Origin: Paramacrobiotus metropolitanus
Taxonomy: Eukaryota; Tardigrada; Eutardigrada; Parachela; Macrobiotidae
Assembly (NCBI RefSeq): GCF_019649055.1
Contig: NW_026570259.1
Coordinates: 744,001 to 808,000 of the forward strand
DNA length: 64,000 bases
Direction of reading: 5' to 3'
Of this stretch, positions 23,469 to 34,800 are shown piece after piece. The translations under genes were made by a program, and so were the position numbers. Under the pieces are notes generated by a model. That model saw only the letters and a program-made list of their open reading frames with translations, did not search any database and was not told where the DNA came from. How positions within the stretch are numbered: the stretch's first letter is position 1; each line of letters begins with the position of its first letter.

Positions 23469-26400
23469 ATGCGTGAACAAACAAAAATTATTCATAGTCT
23501 CAGCGATTTCAATCGAGGATTACATACTCGTCGGTATATTAAGCCGACAATATGCAGCCGAGATTTCTTAACCGGAATTGCTTTGGACATGCGACCGGAA
23601 AAAGAGTGGGGTTACCATTTGGCAAAGGCAACGGGCATCGATGTCAGCACAATCGTCGAAATCAATCTGGAATTTTTGAGTACGGGGTTTAACTACAGCA
23701 AGTCGAAATCTTTGTGCACTGCGACAGAGATAGAAATTTTGTGCACGTCGTGCACTGCAAGTGGAACCTAATTTGTCCGATAAATATTAGCTGCATAATT
23801 TGATAACATTAACGTCCAGTCATTAAAGACTGAAATCCTGAACGCAATTAATCGCGCTGGCTAGTGTTGATTTTCCTCCTTCTGTCGCGTTGAAAACTGT
23901 CTTGACCTTAATGAATTCTTTATGGTTCCATCAGGATTACTAAAGCACTCGTTCATATATCGCTTTTCCTTATACGAAATTATTACGAATACCAAATGTA
24001 TTTATAGTTACAATCTACAAGCCACTGAATTTTCAGATATCCAATCAACCTATGGCCTAGGGTACCTTAGATCTTGCCAGGTACTGAAAGTTAACAATAA
24101 CATCATCAGCCGGATCATTGGGCTGGAAGATCTGACCGAACTGAAGAGCTTGGGTAAGGTAAAGTTCTGGATTTTCTTCACATTTGCATCTGCAGAATGA
24201 AAACGCTAAACAACAATTTTGTCCTTGCATTCGTGCCATTCTTCTAATTATTTTCTACTAGTGAACTACTGTTGTGCGTTTTGCGGACTGCAGCCAATAG
24301 CGTCATGATATCTGTGTCGTTTTCAGAGCAGACCTCTCGTTCAACAACATTGAAAAAATTGAAGGCTTACAAGGATGTGCAAAGCTGGAGGAGTTAATGC
24401 TTTTTCACAACACCGTTGTCACCATTGAAGGACTCGAAACGCTAGAAAAGCTTGCATTGCTGAACGTGGGATGCAACCAAATCGGCGATCTGCAGGCTAC
24501 AGTAAGATTTGATTTTCATTAGAGCTCTTTTTATTAAAAGCTGTACTAAGCCTGCAATCCGCAATAGCCATGTTGAATCAAGCCGCATATGCTGTGCACC
24601 AGCTGGTCTGCCAATATGTGCTTAACTTCAACATTTTTTGGTGCTGACACTCTTGTTCACTGTTTCACAGTATTCTGTCTTACGACGAATGAACTCACTG
24701 AGAACAGTGAATCTGGAAAGAAATCCTGTGGCAAAGGTCAACCTTTACCGGGAGCATATGGTCGTTTATGTTCCTCATTTGAAGATTCTGGACTGGAAAA
24801 GAATACTGCCAAGTTTTGTAAGGAAGATTAATACTGCCTTTCATACTAATTAGGGGCTATGAATCAGAGATAGCTGAATATAAAAATTTTTTGATCTTTT
24901 TGTTTTGCTGTACATTTAGCGGGTAAAACCACTGGTTTTAGTTATACATTTACTATACAGTATGAAAATCGTGTTAATAAGTATTAATTGCGTGACCGCT
25001 GTATATGGTTTGCATTTTAGAAAAGCCAGGCTTATGAGCTGTTACGGGACGATTATCGTTCTTTTGTAACGAAAGAACGCCTGGAGGAAAAACGAAGGAA
25101 AATAAAGTCATTAACAGCGGAGAGAAAAGCACCAAAGTCAGTAAGTCAGTCCTGATGATTCGAAAACGCTTCTGAGAAAACATAAAACTGTACGTGAAAA
25201 TTCGTAGATTTTCTCGGTTGAAGCAGACAACAGCTTGTACAAATTCCTCAATCAGCCGTCGGACGAAATTGAATATTTGTTTGAACTGCTTGATGGCGGA
25301 GAGACTGCACTTACTTCTTACAAAGAGCAAGTTAGCCAGGTTGGCCAGGGAATAACCGACAGGGTGCTGGTCTTGGGGAATGCGTTAACCGAGTTGGAGA
25401 CCAGCTTGGACGATCAGATCAACCGCTATGTTAACGGTTATGGCACAACAGGGCGCCGGATCATGGAAGCACTTATGCTGAGAAAGGGAGATTATTTAGC
25501 TGCGATTATCCATGAAGTGGAGCAGCGAGGCAAGGATGCTCTGAAAGGTTACTGTGCCGTTTTGGACGATGTCAGCGTGGATCTGACGAGGCTGCTGATG
25601 CAGTTACAGCAACACGTTGAGGTACAGCTTGCAAGCGTATGCATATAGAAGTATCGATAAATCAGTAAATGCGTTAATGCAAGGGCTGGAAAGATTAGAT
25701 TAACCTAAGACTTTCCATGGGATGTAGCTTGCAAGCTTGTTACCTTCATTCACGTGGTCAATAGAAGAGTAATCGTCATTGTAGCACACCTGCCTTCTAT
25801 TTATGTAGTAAACTACTAATTTTGATATTCGTTCACTTACCAGTACACTGTTCACTTCACTAGCATACCATCTCAAGCAAAACGAAGAAGTTGGAACATC
25901 AACTAAATCATGATATCAGCTGGTTAACGCGTGAAATCGATATCCTTAAGCAGTTTGAACAGTTTCTGCAAGAGTGGGCCACAACTGCCCACAAAGACCA
26001 AAAGTTTGAAACTGTCTTACTGCCCCAAGAAGTCAAACATCTGAAAGAATTATTTGAACTGAAGCACCACAATCAGAGTACGGATTGGTTGGTACGTCGG
26101 TACTCAGTTAAGCTACGGCTTTTGTTCAGCACCGGATTTGATAGTCCTGTATTTTCTTGCAGGATGAGTTGAAATCCACAGCACTAGTACAACATTTGCA
26201 AGAACGCTTAAAGCAAAAACTTCGTCGGCTTGACCAGCTGCAATCCAAAATCACCGGAGAACAAACTGCTCGATTAGATGCCATTAAAGAGAAATTTTCT
26301 AAATATGAAATAGATATTTTCCACCAGCGGATGCGGGAGATTGTTGATCTGGTTGAGCAACATAAAGCGGAAGCGTACTTGCTACGGAAGCGGATGACGT

Positions 26401-26765
26401 ACCGCTTGGGTCGCCACGAGGAGGAGGAACTGCACATTCAACCAGCGGTCAAGAACTTAATGAAACGACGGCACAAAACTACTGCAATGAGCATTGCCGG
26501 TTCGGGTCGACCGAGAAAGGTGGAATTCGAAAACGAAGAGCCTTTACCGGATTATGTTGTAATGAAAGACTTCAAGGAGATTGTCGATCAAATCGCAAAC
26601 GTTCCCGTGGAAGAACGGGAACGCCTTTTTGAGATGAGGGTTGTGGAGATGGACGATATTGCTGACTATGTTGATATTAAGGATGAGCTGGATAAGAATG
26701 AATTTGCACAAAGTATGCAAGAGGGGATCAGTGCGGAACAAGGGGATCCGGATTTTGATTTGTAG
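23469..26765 (+). CDS. DRC3: Dynein regulatory complex subunit 3
   Basis: Eight exons: 23469-23679, 24037-24153, 24329-24501, 24671-24817, 25021-25140, 25208-25621, 25864-26091, 26163-26765, all GT/AG with matching phase, giving 670 residues. After a short N-terminus come SDS22-type leucine-rich repeats (residues about 70-215: VLKVNNNIISRIIGLEDL, DLSFNNIEKIEGLQG, LMLFHNTVVTIEGLETL). These follow the order seen in DRC3/LRRC48, including the DLSFNNIE repeat. Residues about 260-640 are helical and coiled coil (QHLQERLKQKLRRLDQL). DRC3 is part of the nexin-dynein regulatory complex joining outer doublets in the axoneme. The human protein is 523 residues; the extra length is in the C-terminal half. 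Confidence 0.9.
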
Positions 26766-27153
26766 TCTGTTCTGTGCAGTTGGAATATTAAAATAGTTAT
26801 AATTTATTAACTTCCGTTTCGTTCGTTCACAGTGCGTAGACGTGCTAACGCTAATATAAAATTTGGCCAATTGCATGCACGTGGTTTGGTTGAACTTTTT
26901 TTATTTCAAGAGTAACTTAACAGTATTGTTTTAAGTACCGCTGCCAATGTTGCCACAAAGTGCACTTCAAACTGGAAAATATTTATCTACATATGTTTTG
27001 CTTTACTGTATCAGCTGATATTGTTTTTAAACAGCAATACGATTTAACCCAAATCATACTGTAGCGATTCATCCACGCAAACATGAAATCGTTTATGATT
27101 GTACTCATAGCACTAATAAAGCATGCAAATAATAAGACAGCTTCACCAATCCA
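26766..27153. other. Intergenic gap
   Basis: AT-rich 388-base spacer between convergent DRC3 and the CCDC83-like gene. Nothing else seen. Confidence 0.4.
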
Positions 27154-28926
27154 CTATATTTGATGAAGAATTTCGTCCAAAAATACTGGTTTTGCGTAAT
27201 TCTGCAATGGGTCATCGTGGCGCACCTCTCGTTCGACGCTGGTGACCGCTTCTACAGTTTTTATAATATCCGTTTCCGGCATGTGCAGCAGATTATCTGC
27301 ACTGTTTGCTCTAGCATCAATGCTGGGGACTTCTAGAAATCCTGAAGATACAGCGAGGGCCAATGGCTTTCGTTCATTAATATTGGACAGCGGGACGATT
27401 TCTTTTGTCTTAAAGATGCCGGTTCCCACAACGCACAGTCCTCCGGATTTGGCTTTCACGCACTCCATTTCCCTAATACTGATTGTAGCGGTGTCTAATG
27501 TTTTTGGAAGACAACTGCCGTTCCCCGTCTTGTCGCCAAGAGAAAGCGTCGTATTCTGCAAAATACGGGCGCTGTGTTCATAAACGGAATTAGCTAGAGC
27601 TTGTGCTCCCGCTGTTTGATGTAAAATCTTTTTCTGCAAGTAGTCCGTTTCCTGCAACAGGTCCTGGTATATTTTGTCCAATGTAGCCAACTCGGCTGTT
27701 AAAATGTCGTTGTCTTCTATCCCCTGTAGCTCTTCGGGCGGGATGCGTTCCCGCACCATGTTAACATGCCGAACACAAAGTTCATTCAAGGCCTCTTTCT
27801 CCATATCCACCGAGACCTTTTCACTAAGAATGATCAACTCGTCCGTCAACGCTAAATACCGCTCACTATCGGTTTTCTGGCCCTCGATTGATTTTGTGAG
27901 GCTTTCGATATGAGCTAAATTCTGAAGCATAGCACCGTCACGGAACGCTTCCCATACGGCTACTTCCTTCTTTATTTTCTCGGTTTCAGCATTAGCATCA
28001 GCAATCTGGTTTCGGAGACGAGCAACAGTCGCTTCAGTTTCTCTCTGCAGAATCTCTGTTTCCTTTTCGACCGCCAGGATATGATGACTCCATTCATTTT
28101 CCAATGCGACTAAGTCGGCATCATCTTGCGCCTGGTCCGATTTGACTGCTTGCGCTTCCTGATCATACCTGCAAACAAATGCGTTATATTTCTTTGTTAA
28201 ATTAAATTTTCTATTGGAAAAAGCAAAGCTTTGCTCTAACTGACTAACCAGAATACTCCCGAATGACCTTTTACGTGTTTTCATAACTTGTTCGTGCAAA
28301 TAATTTCCGTGCTCTGTCGCCGTTTTGTATTCCAACAAATATCGTTTCAGTCGTTCTTCTTCAATAGCAATCTGGTAATTAAGAGATGCCTCTTCGGGAG
28401 TCATAAGATCTTCCATTACTGTAGGCTTTTTATCTTTCTTTTTCTTCTTTTTCGGTTTCTTCTTTTTCTTTTTTGGAACAGCACTATTCTGGACTGCTTT
28501 CCAGATGTGCTCATTGGCGTCTTCCGAAACCCAGTCACTGGAGTCATCGAATCCTTCCAATTGAATATCCACTGAATTTGGTTCTGTTTTGGCAAAATCC
28601 TGCACTTGGATGCTATGCATAACCGTCCGCCGGAATTTGGCATCCTCTGCTATTTCCCCAATAAGCGGCAGAGGCGGTAATCGAAACTCGGCGAAAAAAC
28701 CAAAATTTGCCATAATCTTATCATGCTGCTGTTTGTTTGTGGTGAGACAGTCGAGGAAAACCGATGGTTTGTGCAGCGACTCGTCATTGGTGATTCCCAA
28801 GCTTGCTAGTGGGTCTTTAAGAAATTCGGCATCCGCGCCTGGAGGCTTTGACCTTACAAAGCTCCTACTCGGTGTCGGTGGTGGGGGTTCGTCAGCAAGA
28901 AATGGGTTATCCATTAACGATCTCAT
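27154..28926 (-). CDS. CCDC83: Coiled-coil protein, CCDC83-like
   Basis: One exon of 590 residues. Residues about 1-140 are variable. A striking lysine block (VPKKKKKKPKKKKKKDKKP) precedes the segment EASLNYQIAIEEERLKRYLL. This resembles the start of the CCDC83 coiled coil, where a similar L-x-YQ-x-x-I-x-E motif opens the helix. Residues about 190-480 are predicted coiled coil with many Glu, Lys and Gln. A second shared feature is an IPPEEL motif near residue 400, where CCDC83 has a PPEE element. CCDC83 is a poorly studied protein expressed in testis and ciliated cells. The match is by a few motifs only, so the family call is moderate. A second ATG four codons in is also usable. Confidence 0.6.
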   Translation of the reverse strand: MRSLMDNPFLADEPPPPTPSRSFVRSKPPGADAEFLKDPLASLGITNDESLHKPSVFLDCLTTNKQQHDKIMANFGFFAEFRLPPLPLIGEIAEDAKFRRTVMHSIQVQDFAKTEPNSVDIQLEGFDDSSDWVSEDANEHIWKAVQNSAVPKKKKKKPKKKKKKDKKPTVMEDLMTPEEASLNYQIAIEEERLKRYLLEYKTATEHGNYLHEQVMKTRKRSFGSILVSQLEQSFAFSNRKFNLTKKYNAFVCRYDQEAQAVKSDQAQDDADLVALENEWSHHILAVEKETEILQRETEATVARLRNQIADANAETEKIKKEVAVWEAFRDGAMLQNLAHIESLTKSIEGQKTDSERYLALTDELIILSEKVSVDMEKEALNELCVRHVNMVRERIPPEELQGIEDNDILTAELATLDKIYQDLLQETDYLQKKILHQTAGAQALANSVYEHSARILQNTTLSLGDKTGNGSCLPKTLDTATISIREMECVKAKSGGLCVVGTGIFKTKEIVPLSNINERKPLALAVSSGFLEVPSIDARANSADNLLHMPETDIIKTVEAVTSVEREVRHDDPLQNYAKPVFLDEILHQI

Positions 28927-29211
28927 TTGTGTTATTGGACCGGTCCCACTGCTTGAGATATATAATCAACTAGATCACCAGGATTCTAGCAATCGTTGGG
29001 TTATAGCTGATAGCCTTATACCATGCCGGGTTTCCACGTTACGGCTGACAAGTTTTGAAGCACTCGGTGACTCGCGTTATTAAAAATCCATGAAAATTCC
29101 TTGAGCACGATAACGTGGAACGCTTAAAAATTTAGCCAGATTTCTTATTCCTTAATTATTCGCTTTGTGGTATTCCTTGTTGTATCAACATTGTCTCGCA
29201 CTCTCAACCAT

Positions 29212-29718
29212 ATGCAGGCCGACATTCGACGCAGAACGAGAATCGCAGATATCGCCACGCGTTTCTCGCCCACTCAATACGCCACTATAGAGCTCGGACA
29301 AGGAGATCGATGCGTGGATGTCGAAGATTTTCCGCACGAAAGCTATTGTCCTTTCATTCGACCAGTTTTACTCAAATGGATGATTCTCGAGCGTCAGGTG
29401 CGACAGAAAGCGTTGGAGTACGAAGAAGACGCCGAGCGATGTCAGGTCGACATAGTTAAAGAGATCTGTATTATTGCAGCGCTGGTGATACTACTGCCAC
29501 CTACGTTATGGCTGTCGTGGCTTTTCATGCTACCAAAAAATGTGTATTCTGTTTTAATGCCTGTCATATCGATTGCCACATTAATGTTTTTCCGCATTAT
29601 AAAACTGGTACAGCTTTTTGATTGCGAAAGCGAGTCGAAACAAGCCGCTGTTAAAGTGCAAAGAATTCTGGAGCTGGAAAGAGCACGATTGCTCCAATTA
29701 TTTGATGAACTGCTCTGA
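29212..29718 (+). CDS. Two-membrane-segment protein of unknown function
   Basis: Single-exon frame of 168 residues starting at ATG 29212. Residues about 90-108 (ICIIAALVILLPPTLWLSW) and 115-135 (VYSVLMPVISIATLMFF) are hydrophobic and separated by a short loop, so a membrane hairpin is likely. Both termini would face the same side. The N-terminal 85 residues are charged, and the C-terminal 35 form a likely helix (AAVKVQRILELERARLLQL). No family recognised. Its start lies about 285 bases from the divergent CCDC83-like start, so a shared promoter is possible. Confidence 0.55.
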   Translation: MQADIRRRTRIADIATRFSPTQYATIELGQGDRCVDVEDFPHESYCPFIRPVLLKWMILERQVRQKALEYEEDAERCQVDIVKEICIIAALVILLPPTLWLSWLFMLPKNVYSVLMPVISIATLMFFRIIKLVQLFDCESESKQAAVKVQRILELERARLLQLFDELL

Positions 29719-30137
29719 CAATGAGGGATAACAACTATTTGTAGTTCACTGTTCACACAATGTTGCTAATGTAAATGTTGCAATTATTTTTGTGGACATA
29801 GACCGCTATAATTTTTTGTTTTCTTAACTTGTGCCGGGTCTAGCAGATGCGACAAAATTTTTTCCTGTGCAAAACAAAGTGTCATTATTAAAATGGCGAA
29901 ACATGTAGAAGCATTACATAGTACATGCTACATAGTACTACGTTTTTAGCTCATATCTTATTTTTATTGATTTTGTGGGATACATTGGTCATGTCGGCTG
30001 ACAACTGAGGTTGTGGCACTCCGCTGCTCCGATCAGCGTAAGCGCTGGCAGCTGGCAACAGTTTTGGGTGTAGATGCGATAAAGCCGTGCTGCATAAGTT
30101 TACCTGAAAATACGCATGCCGTTATTATTGTTGCGTA
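29719..30137. other. Intergenic gap
   Basis: 419 bases between convergent genes. AT-rich, no gene seen. Confidence 0.4.
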
Positions 30138-31163
30138 TTAAATACTCGTATTATGGGCATCAAAAACAAAACACAATTTTAGCACGTCTTCCTCGTAGCT
30201 GCATACCAAGGATATATGATCTTCCCAGATATCCTTTGCCACATTCCATCCGAAATTGGGCCTGTTTGTGTCGTAAAACTGCGAATCCTCTACCGAGCGC
30301 AAGACATGCGCGCTCTTTTCAAACAGAAGCCGAAATGCATCGACCTTTTGGCGGAACTCCAAAAATCCGCTGGTCATCCGGTCATCACCAAACCGTCTAT
30401 GCAGAGGTACGCCAGCCATATTCAGCATGTTGTCGTTACTCTGCCACAGACTGGACGAACCGTTCTCGTGGAACTGAAAGTGGTCCTTTAGTGATCGATA
30501 CAAATCTTTGGGAAATTCCTGCATATCCGTTTTTCCAAATGTATCGACGATTATCTGTCCGGGATTTCTCTGCAAGGTGGTGGCATACCATTTGCGCCGG
30601 GAATGATCTTCCTCCGCATGGCCAAACAGCTGAGCACGCAAGATCTCCATTTTACATGCATTTTCTTCACCGTTTCGGAAATGGCGATCAAGGACATCTT
30701 CCACTGTTGGATCATGATCAAACGCCTGCTCTCGCAGACTGTCTAAGGCCGCGCTGGTCTTAACAGCGTCTGCAAGCTTTTGCGTTAGCAAAGCATTGGA
30801 TTCGCTCGTGTTCAAATCGACCTCGAGTATTTTCTTGTTTTTCCAGAATCTGCGACATAGTCGCGCTACTTGTTGGTTCTTTCGTTCAAGTAATCTTGAA
30901 CGAGGAAATGTCGCACTACGAATATTTAAGGCTGAGCGAATGTCATAACCTGCGTCCGAGCTGCCGTCCTCCAAATCATCGTTGTCGAACCTAAGCGAGC
31001 AGTCGGGTATTTCCGCAGGACCATCTTTCCAGCCAACTTGAAAGGGGTTTCTAATCGAACCATCCGGGCGCAGGACGTTTAGGTCGTAATAATCTTCGTC
31101 CGACAGACCTGCGATATTTAGCGCCCCCGTTGTACTACTTTCCGTATTCCTGTGGTGCTGCAT
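30138..31163 (-). CDS. Unknown protein, 341 residues
   Basis: Single-exon frame of 341 residues, mostly charged and helical in character, with few hydrophobic stretches. Segments such as LRFDNDDLEDGSSDAGYD and SFGKTD-like loops give no match that I recognise. A possible donor (TTG then GTATGC) close to the 3' end means the last 20 residues might be replaced by an unseen exon, but no acceptor downstream was convincing. Probably cytosolic. Function unknown. Confidence 0.5.
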   Translation of the reverse strand: MQHHRNTESSTTGALNIAGLSDEDYYDLNVLRPDGSIRNPFQVGWKDGPAEIPDCSLRFDNDDLEDGSSDAGYDIRSALNIRSATFPRSRLLERKNQQVARLCRRFWKNKKILEVDLNTSESNALLTQKLADAVKTSAALDSLREQAFDHDPTVEDVLDRHFRNGEENACKMEILRAQLFGHAEEDHSRRKWYATTLQRNPGQIIVDTFGKTDMQEFPKDLYRSLKDHFQFHENGSSSLWQSNDNMLNMAGVPLHRRFGDDRMTSGFLEFRQKVDAFRLLFEKSAHVLRSVEDSQFYDTNRPNFGWNVAKDIWEDHISLVCSYEEDVLKLCFVFDAHNTSI

Positions 31164-31881
31164 AGCTCACTGAGAGATATCAAACTTAGTGACCTTTAAC
31201 AGAAAAGGATGGTATTTTATAATGCACCCTTATGAGCGTAATAGCATGGGGTGCTGGTCGCTTCCTTTTGGTTTGGTAGGAATTCTCGCGGGGAGTGTCA
31301 CAAACATAGCTCCAAAAGAAATTTGTGTTACTGTATATAAATCTGTAAGTTTTAATTCTATAATTCTAAAAGCCTTTCCCTTGTACAGTAGCTGTTTGCG
31401 CGGATTTGCGTCTAAAGCTCGTTATGAGAACTGACACCGGAACTGGTCAGTAAAGTTGTAGCGACTCTTTTGCCTTAATAATAATGGCCCAGTTGATATT
31501 ACTCGAGTATTGTTTATAAGGTGGAAACTCTCAGATATGACTTCTGCAATACCTAATAAATGTGAAGTTTCATTTGTAGATGTACATATGTTAACTGAAA
31601 TTCTAAATATCATGAAGCAGCACTAATTACTGTATTCAAAAGTACGAGTACAGTATTTCGATTCAGTGAAAAACCCTTGAGTAAAACTGTAGTTAAAACC
31701 AAAATACAAAGATGACTTCACGCTTCTGTTGACATATCCGGGCCAGCTCGCTGGTAAGAAAAATATGGAAAGTTTTCATTCCAGCATAAACTCATCAAGC
31801 TTCCAATTGAGAAGCACCTAAAGGAAGCAAAGATCCATCAAGTGAAAGCGTAGCGCCTTATTAACCGTAACGTGTAATGTG
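31164..31881. other. Intergenic gap
   Basis: About 720 bases between the start of the 341-residue gene and the end of the LU-array gene. AT-rich, with only short open frames. Nothing convincing seen. Confidence 0.4.
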
Positions 31882-34800
31882 TTACCAATCGCTAGCAGCA
31901 GAGAATGGTCCGGTTGGCGACGGAAGCGGTGCTGGTTGCGGATTCGCCGCTGGGGCTGCCTGGAATGGGTATTTAAAATATCCGTAAGGTAAATACATCG
32001 GAACGTCCGGCTTTGAATCAACTAATATGACAGTATTAGGCCATCGACTGTCTTCGACCACACTGCTTGGTGATCGCGATGTGGTCTTTTTCCGTTTTGT
32101 CGTTCTTTGCGTGGACAACTTGCTGTCATTTACGTTGGGGTGTGGTGTAATGGGAAGCGAAATTGACAGCTCCATGTAGGAGTTTAGCGGATCGACTGGA
32201 GTAAACGCAAACTGCAACAATTTTACGGTTTAACGTGTCCAAGTATCTGTAGGTAACGAAAATTGGCGCTGCTCACCCATTGTCCTGTAGTCAGACTGAG
32301 GTATGATGCATTATCTTTTAAGGGCGTAAAGGCGTCGCTTAAGTCTTCATTACAAGAGGCCTGCCTCCAGCACCAGCATTCAAAAGCGGGATATGCTTCC
32401 GCACCCACCATTACAGCATTCAGTCGTCTGCACAAGTACGTTTGATCCGCAGTAACGTTATTATATACTGCGCCTTGGAACTCGGGTGCGTAATCGGAGC
32501 ACCCCCTAGTTAGTCCCACGCCTGGAAAACAGTTGAATTATTTTCTGTTTCAACCTGCAATGCTTTAAGGTTGATTACCTGCAACATATGTCACCGAACA
32601 AGTCTTTGCTGGGCACTGGACATTCTCAGCCACGTCGTCGGCCAAGGAAAGATCATTGCATGTTGGAATTTCTAAGCATTGATAACAGGATGAAGCATTG
32701 GCTTCTAAATTTTGCGGCTTCTCAGAGGCAGATGATGCTGATGGACGTTTATCTGTTGGTGATGAGCTTGTGGGGCGCAAAATCAGGTCAGGCCATTTCA
32801 AAAGAGAATCAGGTGGTGTATGACCCGGAGCGCCAGGATATACTTCGCTACCGGCAGGTGAGGACACCGGTGCGGCAAGTGTTTCGAGTGACATTGCAGA
32901 TGAGTTAGACGAGCTGTCGAATGACGGATCGTAGCCAAACTGAATAATAATTATAATGATATAAGAAATAAACTAATATCAGCTTCACGATTCCAGGGCT
33001 GTTCTGTCTCGAAAGTTTCCACTTACCCACTGATTGTCTGGCATCGCGATGTAAGTTGGATCGCGGGTCAGTGCAACGAACGATGATTCTGGGTGGCCGT
33101 TGCAGTATGGATGATCGAAGCAGTGACATTCAAACGCTGTGTAAGTGTTGCCACTGAGCACAAGGATGCTCTGGAAACGTTTACATATGTATGGTAGACG
33201 TGTGGTAACGTTGCCGAATGGTACACCTTCTACACCGTAGGTGAGGAATGAACATTCTCGGGTGAGTCCAAAATCTGGTACGTCAAAATTTACAGTAGGT
33301 AATTACTGGAATTATTTGGGTGGTTGACATTACACTTGACCGACACTTTTACCTGCAATATACGTCACCGAGCAGCTTTTGGCGGCACAATGGCTGCGCT
33401 CCGCGGCAGCTGCAGCCGGATCCTGAAGATCATTGCACGCAGGGACAGTAACACAGCGGTGGCATTCGGCTGCGTTTCCTTGAAATAATGCAGCACTTGC
33501 GGTGACACTGCTGGACGGTGCAGCTGCGTTAGTCGAAGAGGAAAGCGACGGCAAATCGGTGGTTGAACCGACAGAGTTTCCTTCAACATCGGTGGAATGT
33601 GTGGCATTTGCCGGTGATGGCGTAATAAAAGGACCCAGAGGATCGTACCCGAACTAAAAACACAAAATAATTTAAGTTTTGCTTAGAACAGCTTTCACTT
33701 TGTTATACCCATTCATCCACAGGAAAGCCTTGATACATAGGTGCATTGACTAGATCCAAGAACGATGTCTCGGGATGGACGTTACAGTAAGCCTGATTAG
33801 AGCAATGGCACTCAAAGGCAACTTGGGCGTTCCCTGTGACCACTATCTCTTTTAGACGCTTGCACATGTAAGTGAGTCCGGTTGTAATATCACCAAAAGG
33901 CACATCTTCCATACCAGGATGGATATATGAGCAGTCTCGCGTCAACCCAACACCTGCGAAACACACGTTAAGACTGGTAGGATAGTACGAGGTACCGCAC
34001 ATGGCTACACCTTGTTTTACCTGGGAAATACGTAACCGAGCAGCTCCTAGCAGCACAACGCACAGTACTGCTTGCATTACCGGAGTGCAGAAGATCGCTG
34101 CACGTAGGAATACTCTGGCACCGGTAACATGTATCAGCGCTACCAACGTACGGAACCGACGGAAGCAGTGTGGCATAGTTTAGTCGCACTTTGGTGCTCC
34201 TTGTCCTACCCCTCGTCGTAGGCGGTGGAGAACGTGTTACTTCCCGGTGCGGCTCAAACCCAAACCACTGATCGGAAAGGAAATTCGTGTAGCCTAAGCG
34301 TTCTTTGCTTAAATCCAGGAAGGCGCTTTCCGGATGCGCATTGCAATACGTGTGATTGAAACAGTGGCACTCAAACGCCGATGCTTGATTACCGGAAATC
34401 ACGAGATCTTTCAGACGTCTGCAGAGGTATGCAGAAGAAGTGGTTACATCTCCAAACGGGGTGCCTTCCATCCCAGGAACAATGTATGAACAGTCCCGAG
34501 TCAGACCGACACCTGCGTAACAACAGATTTTGCAAAAAGATGCAAACTGGAAAACGATTATGTTCCACAAAGCGCGATGTGCGTTACCGACGATCCAGGT
34601 TACGGAACAGCTCTTTGCGACGCAAGCAGCAGTTACCGGAAGCGCCGATCCCAAGGTCAGCAGATTATCGCAAAAGGGGTCAGTCGCATCGATAGAGTTG
34701 GTGCATCGATAACATTGATCTGCTTCGCGCTTAAAGCCTCCAGGAGCAATCGACGTAGCATAATCCAGCACCTTGGTGGTACCGATGACCGGTATCTCAG

